Assembly: GCF_011761355.1 (NCBI RefSeq) | Contig: NZ_JAASRW010000004.1 | Coordinates: 609,866-673,865 of the forward strand | Direction of reading: 5' to 3' | Source of the DNA: Paenibacillus lupini | GTDB lineage: Bacteria > Bacillota > Bacilli > Paenibacillales > Paenibacillaceae | DNA: 64,000 nt | Shown here: one piece after another, positions 60,368 through 64,000 of the stretch | Layout of the letters: each line of letters starts with the position of its first letter | Numbering within the stretch: the stretch's first letter is position 1 | Position numbers and translations under genes: made by a program | Notes under the pieces: model-generated | The model's database searches: none | What the model saw: the letters and a program-made list of their open reading frames with translations, nothing else | What the model was told of the DNA's origin: nothing

Positions 60368-60865
60368 ATGAACATCATCATTCAGCCTGACAATCAATCA
60401 GATAAACAGCCCGAGCGATGCAGCAGTGCACCCAATCACAAATGGTTCGGTTTATCTCTGCAAGCACTTGTTGTATTGTCACGCAAACCAAATGCCTGCA
60501 CAAGCGCTGAGCTCGCCGGGCATTTGAAATCGGAAGCTACGATGCTTCGCCGTGTTCTTGCCAAGCTGGCTCGTGAGCAATTGCTTGAGACAAGAGAGGG
60601 TAGAGTTGGAGGCTATCGCTTAAAGCGTTCTCCGGAGACCATTACACTTGCTGACGTTTATTTAGCTTTGCGTGTAGGGAAGCCCTTATGCAGCGGAATG
60701 CTCGACACAACCGGTATCCATGACTTCGGTCAGGAAATGCGTGTTGCTTTTATGGAGATAACTGATGAGGTGGAACGTAGAACGATCGAAGTGCTGGGGC
60801 AGGTTACAATTGCCCAGCTTTCTGAACGGATCTGTACGTTGAAACGAATGGAATTGAATAATTAA
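60368..60865 (+). CDS. Rrf2-family transcriptional regulator
   Basis: 165 residues. The winged helix (about 26-105) has L-S-L-Q-A-L-V-V-L, T-S-A-E-L-A-G-H-L, T-M-L-R-R-V-L-A-K-L and E-G-R-V-G-G-Y-R-L, a standard Rrf2 layout. Only a single Cys occurs in the region where Fe-S members have three, so it is probably not an iron-sulphur sensor; redox sensing by single cysteines is possible. GGAAGGAGAGG precedes the ATG. It lies in front of a nitroreductase gene whose promoter has two palindromes, making it the likely regulator. Confidence 0.85.
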   Translation: MNIIIQPDNQSDKQPERCSSAPNHKWFGLSLQALVVLSRKPNACTSAELAGHLKSEATMLRRVLAKLAREQLLETREGRVGGYRLKRSPETITLADVYLALRVGKPLCSGMLDTTGIHDFGQEMRVAFMEITDEVERRTIEVLGQVTIAQLSERICTLKRMELNN

Positions 60866-60870
60866 CATTA

Positions 60871-60925
60871 GCGGCGGAAAAATAGTCACACTGACCCTGT
60901 TGACTTTCCGCCGTCTTAATTTTAT
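60871..60925 (+). terminator. Probable terminator of the Rrf2-family gene
   Basis: GGCGGAAA and TTTCCGCC pair, with AGTCA/TGACT inside. The T-tail (TTAATTTTAT) is weak. Confidence 0.5.
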
Positions 60926-60994
60926 ACTGTTATCAAAACTGTTACAGATTCGGGCGTACCTACAGCGGCGAAATCGGCATTTGAGTTTGTTTGT

Positions 60995-61040
60995 AACTGT
61001 GTATAATTATACGCAGTTAATACTGTGAATGATTCACAGT
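60995..61040 (+). promoter_or_regulatory. Two palindromes at the nitroreductase promoter
   Basis: Palindrome 1 (60995-61018) is AACTG-T-GTATAATTATAC-G-CAGTT, symmetric but for one pair, and contains the -10 box TATAAT. Palindrome 2 (61022-61040) is ACTGTGAAT-G-ATTCACAGT, perfect. They share the half-site ACTGTG and their centres are about 24.5 bp apart. Confidence 0.65.
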
Positions 61041-61117
61041 CAATGTCTTAGATGCCTTTTTATGATTTTAACTGAGCAATCTGTAACACAGATAACCAAA
61101 TTTGGAGGGAACCGACA

Positions 61118-61762
61118 ATGGCTATTGAAACAAATGTTGGAACGGAATTTACTGAAGTATTGACTTCCCGTCGTTCTGTTCGTCATTATGATCCTTCGTT
61201 CAAAATCTCAGATGAAGAAATTAAAGAAATTTTGGAACTGGCAACAAAAGCACCATCTTCTGCTAATACACAATCCTGGCGTTTCCTTGTTGTAACGGAT
61301 CAAAGCTTGAAGGAGCAATTGCTGCCGATTGCCAATAACCAGCAGCAAGTTGTTGATGCTTCTGCAGTTGTTGTTATTCTTGGCGATCTGGAATTCTATA
61401 CTAGGCTTGGTGAGATTAACGGAGCGGCTGTTAAAGCTGGTTATATGACGGAAGAGATTGCTGAGCGCTTCACAGATCACTACACGAAGCTGTTCCCTAC
61501 GATTCCGAAGGAACGTGTAACAGAAATCGTTGCGTTTGACGCGGGTCTTGTATCGATGCAAATCATGCTTTCTGCTAAATCTAAAGGTTATGACACCGTG
61601 CCAATGGGTGGATATGACCGTGATAAGCTGAGAGCTTTCTTCGAAATTCCAGAGCGTTACCTGCCGCTTCTCGTGCTTCCAATCGGCAAAGCAAAAGAAG
61701 AAGGCCGTCCAACTGTACGTCTTCCATTGGAAGAGATCACGTTCTGGAACGGCGTGAAATAA
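61118..61762 (+). CDS. Nitroreductase family protein
   Basis: 214 residues. The FMN-binding start S-R-R-S-V-R-H-Y-D-P (about 17-26), A-P-S-S-A-N-T-Q-S-W-R-F (about 46-57) and the late P-M-G-G-Y-D region identify the NfsA/YodC/YdgI-type fold. Such enzymes reduce quinones or nitro compounds with NAD(P)H, often as part of electrophile or hypochlorite defence. The upstream Rrf2 gene and twin palindromes suggest inducible expression. TTGGAGGG lies before the ATG. Confidence 0.9.
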   Translation: MAIETNVGTEFTEVLTSRRSVRHYDPSFKISDEEIKEILELATKAPSSANTQSWRFLVVTDQSLKEQLLPIANNQQQVVDASAVVVILGDLEFYTRLGEINGAAVKAGYMTEEIAERFTDHYTKLFPTIPKERVTEIVAFDAGLVSMQIMLSAKSKGYDTVPMGGYDRDKLRAFFEIPERYLPLLVLPIGKAKEEGRPTVRLPLEEITFWNGVK

Positions 61763-61773
61763 TAAATAAATGC

Positions 61774-61811
61774 AAAAAACTCCCGCGGAGCTGTTAGCTG
61801 CGGGAGTTTTT
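61774..61811. terminator. Bidirectional terminator
   Basis: AAAAACTCCCGC and GCGGGAGTTTTT form a perfect stem between the nitroreductase gene and the convergent cmpA. Confidence 0.92.
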
Positions 61812-61818
61812 CGTTGAA

Positions 61819-61971
61819 TTAGTGGAGCGTTATTTCGGGACGGTCGCCGTCCTCTGTTTTCGTCGTTTGTTTGCTGCGATAAAAATACCAGCATTCATTC
61901 AGCAGTTTAATCTGCCTAAGGTCTTTCTTTTGAAACGCACGCATCATTTGATTGCAGAGCCATTGTGGCAT
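61819..61971 (-). CDS. cmpA: CmpA, cortex morphogenetic protein
   Basis: 50 residues, found by direct reading. The N-terminal 33 residues (M-P-Q-W-L-C-N-Q-M-M-R-A-F then K-D-L-R-Q-I-K-L-L-N-E-C-W-Y-F-Y) match the CmpA family. In Bacillus subtilis CmpA acts in the mother cell as an adaptor that ties coat assembly to cortex synthesis through SpoIVA turnover by ClpXP. The known protein is about 37 residues; here an acidic tail of about 15 residues is added. AAGGAGAAG lies 6 bp before the ATG. Confidence 0.88.
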   Translation of the reverse strand: MPQWLCNQMMRAFQKKDLRQIKLLNECWYFYRSKQTTKTEDGDRPEITLH

Positions 61972-62048
61972 TCGTATCTTCTCCTTCCGGCCATACCTGA
62001 TGTACTAATACGATATGGGGAAGGGCGAATGTCCGTGCAGGTCCTATT

Positions 62049-62399
62049 TTAGACTTCTTCTTCCTCGTACCACTGCTCAAGCTGAGCTTGCAGCGCGCGG
62101 ATCTCAGTAAGCAGGGCAATCAGCGGGTAAGCCGATTCCTTCACAGCTGCAAAATCACGTTCCAGTTCATTAATGTAATCAAGACCGGATGCAATCCGGA
62201 TCGAGCTGTCGTGCAGCTCTACATTATCGCATTCTGCGACAGCGTACGGCAGTTGAGGCACATGATCAGCAGTCAGCTTGTCGATCTCTTTATGAAGACG
62301 CAGATTAAGCGCGCTGAGCTGATAAGCATGAGATTCCGGCATTTCAACAAAGAAGATGTTGCTGCTGCTGTTCATAAGGACATAACGCATAGTAGGCAT
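62049..62399 (-). CDS. Conserved protein of unknown function
   Basis: 116 residues, acidic, with V-E-M-P-E-S-H-A-Y-Q-L-S-A-L-N-L-R-L-H-K-E-I and a coiled-coil-like C-terminus (L-L-T-E-I-R-A-L-Q-A-Q-L-E-Q-W-Y-E-E-E). No membrane or signal segment. I do not recognise a family. It lies 77 bp upstream of cmpA on the same strand and diverges from the SprT-like gene. The first ATG is 12 bp from GGGGAG; the second, three codons on, is also possible. Confidence 0.65.
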   Translation of the reverse strand: MPTMRYVLMNSSSNIFFVEMPESHAYQLSALNLRLHKEIDKLTADHVPQLPYAVAECDNVELHDSSIRIASGLDYINELERDFAAVKESAYPLIALLTEIRALQAQLEQWYEEEEV

Positions 62400-62499
62400 A
62401 GTGTAAGTAAACTCCCCTCGTAAGCACGTTCTATAATGATTGCTACTTGACAGTGTAGCCTATGATCGCTTTAAAATTCAAGTAGTGGGGGAGAATACT

Positions 62500-62973
62500 A
62501 TGACGATAACAATGAATAATGAAGAGCTGCAGCACTGGGTAGAGCGTGTATCGCTCGAAAGCTTTGGACGACCATTCAAACATCTGGCGACGTTCAACGG
62601 CAGGCTGAAGGCTACAGGCGGCCGTTACTTTACAAAGTCACATCATATTGAGATCAGTCCGCATCAGCTGGCTGCGTTTGGTGTTGAAGAAACCGAAAAA
62701 ATTATTAAGCATGAGCTGTGCCATTATCATCTCCATATTATGAAGAGAGGGTATCAGCATCGGGATGAGGATTTCAAAAAGCTGCTCGCTTATGTTGGCG
62801 GATCCCGTTATTGCAACTCACTTCCGGAACGTGCGGCAAAGGCGCCTGCGCCTTATAAATACATGCTTGTCTGCCAGAACTGTGGTACGGAATATCCGCG
62901 TAAAAGAAGGCTGGATACTACCCGTTATGTATGCGGAAAATGTCGCGGAAAACTTTTTTTAAAAAACGCTTGA
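62500..62973 (+). CDS. SprT-like zinc metalloprotein
   Basis: 157 residues from the ATG at 62500, behind GGGGGAGAATACT. The metal site H-E-L-C-H-Y-H (HExxH) lies at about residues 71-75, and a C-terminal zinc ribbon has C-Q-N-C and C-G-K-C. Length and layout match the SprT-like/YdcK family of Bacillota. The eukaryotic relative Spartan digests DNA-protein crosslinks; the bacterial role is unproven. Confidence 0.88.
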   Translation: MTITMNNEELQHWVERVSLESFGRPFKHLATFNGRLKATGGRYFTKSHHIEISPHQLAAFGVEETEKIIKHELCHYHLHIMKRGYQHRDEDFKKLLAYVGGSRYCNSLPERAAKAPAPYKYMLVCQNCGTEYPRKRRLDTTRYVCGKCRGKLFLKNA

Positions 62974-62998
62974 CCTTCTGAAATGACCATGATATATT
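62970..62998 (+). promoter_or_regulatory. Promoter of the tRNA cluster
   Basis: TTGACC (62970-62975), 17-bp spacer, TATATT (62993-62998), about 100 bp before the first tRNA and overlapping the stop of the preceding gene. Confidence 0.7.
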
Positions 62999-63098
62999 AT
63001 TACTTGTCGCCGCGGTAAACGAGCGGTTGAAATGAAAGAAAAGAGCAAGTCAAAAGTACTTCTAAAGTAAGTAAATTAGCAGCAATTGATGGATGTAT

Positions 63099-63174
63099 TC
63101 CCTGATAGCTCAGTTGGTAGAGCACTCGACTGTTAATCGAGTTGTCACAGGTTCGAGTCCTGTTCGGGGAGCCA
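63099..63174 (+). tRNA. tRNA-Asn (GTT)
   Basis: 76 nt. Acceptor TCCCTGA/TCGGGGA, D-loop AGCTCAGTTGGTAGAGC, anticodon GTT in ACTGTTAATC, T-loop GGTTCGAGTCC, encoded CCA. Confidence 0.96.
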
Positions 63175-63175
63175 T

Positions 63176-63266
63176 GGAGAGATACCCAAGTGGCTCAAGG
63201 GGACCCTCTGCTAAGGGGTTAGACTGCGTAAGCGGTGCGAGGGTTCGAATCCCTCTCTCTCCGCCA
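63176..63266 (+). tRNA. tRNA-Ser (GCT)
   Basis: 91 nt, class II with a long variable arm. Acceptor GGAGAGA/TCTCTCC, anticodon GCT, T-loop GGTTCGAATCC, encoded CCA. Only one base separates it from tRNA-Asn. Confidence 0.96.
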
Positions 63267-63325
63267 TATTTTCTTGGTGGACAAGTCGCTCGAGAGAGAT
63301 GACGATAGGAAAAAGAAACAAGTAA

Positions 63326-63400
63326 GGCCCGTTGGTCAAGTGGTTAAGACACCTCCCTTTCACGGAGGTAACAGGGGTTCGAGTCCCCTACGGGTCACCA
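63326..63400 (+). tRNA. tRNA-Glu (TTC)
   Basis: 75 nt. Acceptor GGCCCGT/ACGGGTC, anticodon TTC in CCTTTCACG, T-loop GGTTCGAGTCC, encoded CCA. Confidence 0.95.
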
Positions 63401-63451
63401 AATTTCCTCAATGAGTGAAGCAAGCTCTCAAGAGTGCGTTTTACAACATGA

Positions 63452-63527
63452 GAGCCATTAGCTCAGTTGGTAGAGCACCTGACTTTTAATCAGGGTGTCG
63501 AAGGTTCGAGTCCTTCATGGCTCACCA
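63452..63527 (+). tRNA. tRNA-Lys (TTT)
   Basis: 76 nt. Acceptor GAGCCAT/ATGGCTC, anticodon TTT in ACTTTTAATC, T-loop GGTTCGAGTCC, encoded CCA. Confidence 0.96.
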
Positions 63528-63579
63528 TTTACTTCTTCCCTCGAAGTGACATGGTATGAAGGAAAACAATTTAAAATGT

Positions 63580-63664
63580 GCGGTAGTGGTGGAACGGCAG
63601 ACACGCTATCTTGAGGGGGTAGTGTCCCATGGACGTGCAGGTTCAAATCCTGTCTACCGCACCA
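63580..63664 (+). tRNA. tRNA-Leu (GAG)
   Basis: 85 nt, class II. Acceptor GCGGTAG/CTACCGC, anticodon stem CTATC/GGTAG with loop TTGAGGG (anticodon GAG), T-loop GGTTCAAATCC, encoded CCA. Confidence 0.95.
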
Positions 63665-63679
63665 TAACTTAAAACCAAC

Positions 63680-63712
63680 AAGTCCTTGCGCAGCAAGGGC
63701 TTTTTTTTGTTT
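63680..63712 (+). terminator. Terminator of the tRNA cluster
   Basis: AGTCCTTGC and GCAAGGGCT pair (one G-T) around GCA, followed by a run of T residues. Confidence 0.88.
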
Positions 63713-63768
63713 TGTTTTTGTTATAATGAAAAGAATACATAGTAATACGGACGAGGAGTGAACACGGC

Positions 63769-64000
63769 ATGATCAAAGTGCTGGTTGTAGATGATGAAGT
63801 TAGTATCTCCAGCGCGATTGCTTATGCGCTGCAGCGTGAAGGATATATAGTGGAGACGGCCGGAGATGGTTTGGAAGCACTGGAAAAGGTATCCGTATTC
63901 AAGCCAGATGTAATGGTGCTTGATGTGATGATGCCAAAGATGAACGGCTACGAAGTGTGCCGAAAGCTTGACGAGAATAACAGACCAGCAGTTATGCTGC
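63769..64000 (+). CDS. Response regulator, receiver domain (partial)
   Basis: The first 77 codons; the gene runs past the window. The receiver fold is plain: V-L-V-V-D-D-E (acidic pair, residues 4-10) and the phosphoacceptor Asp in V-M-V-L-D-V-M-M-P-K-M-N-G at about residue 52. GAGGAGTG lies 8 bp before the ATG. The output domain is not visible, so an OmpR-type or other class cannot be decided. Confidence 0.92.
   Translation, partial: MIKVLVVDDEVSISSAIAYALQREGYIVETAGDGLEALEKVSVFKPDVMVLDVMMPKMNGYEVCRKLDENNRPAVML

Noticed and set aside
63093..63302. Open frame covering two tRNA genes
   Set aside because: The region folds as tRNA-Asn and tRNA-Ser; the translation is an artefact.
1..64000. Prophage, insertion sequence or secondary-metabolite cluster
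   Set aside because: No transposase, integrase, phage structural, polyketide or non-ribosomal peptide genes were seen. Gene order and base composition look chromosomal throughout.

Overview
The window comes from a Gram-positive, endospore-forming Bacillota bacterium, most likely Paenibacillus or a close relative. The basis is the sporulation genes (KapB, an H-type small acid-soluble spore protein, cortex protein CmpA), strong AGGAGG ribosome binding sites with many TTG and GTG starts, sigma-A type promoters, lipoprotein solute-binding proteins, an SLH-domain surface protein, a lipoteichoic-acid synthase and a large saccharolytic repertoire. The genus is an inference from gene content; no rRNA is present.

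Layout. 1-0.54 kb: end of a heparinase II/III-like lyase and a KdgF-like cupin (uronate catabolism). 0.8-2.6 kb: a small lipoprotein, a cluster of short repeats, and an ArsR-type regulator with a large beta-rich C-terminal region. 2.7-10.5 kb: a sugar operon with its own promoter and operator-like sites (ABC binding protein, two permeases, GH43 and GH2 enzymes). 10.5-30 kb: cell-envelope and housekeeping genes (LtaS-type synthase, transglutaminase-like protein, CvfC-like protein, metallo-beta-lactamase protein, Gfo/Idh/MocA oxidoreductase, FAD oxidase with a half-size MFS protein, ABC-F ATPase, cation efflux pump, polysaccharide deacetylase with acyltransferase, malic enzyme, UgtP-type glycosyltransferase, KapB, SGNH hydrolase). 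30-34.8 kb: large subunit of glutamate synthase. 35-37 kb: small membrane protein, acetyltransferase and an Xre regulator. 37.2-46 kb: an exopolysaccharide block (PilZ protein, CpsD-type tyrosine kinase, ManC-like enzyme, LCP protein), an ABC exporter, a bactofilin and dTDP-rhamnose genes. 46-50.5 kb: cardiolipin synthase and a three-gene end-joining operon (Ku, ligase, polymerase). 50.6-63 kb: spore proteins, SLH protein, a cellulose/PNAG-synthase-like glycosyltransferase, cupredoxin, DedA, Tex, an Rrf2 regulator with a nitroreductase, CmpA and SprT. 63.1-63.7 kb: five tRNA genes, then the start of a response regulator.

The most interesting signals are non-coding. (1) Two copies of a composite palindromic element (21.6 kb and 34.8 kb) have nearly identical linkers, while the perfect inner stem differs at about half its base pairs with pairing kept on both arms. 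(2) Two different triple tandem repeats with hairpins sit directly in front of the ribosome binding sites of kapB (42 bp unit) and ku (about 67 bp unit). (3) Paired palindromes lie at the promoters of the PilZ/tyrosine-kinase operon, the nitroreductase and the sugar operon, each close to a candidate regulator gene. Several short genes were found by direct reading: cmpA, a 47-residue four-cysteine protein and a 42-residue protein.
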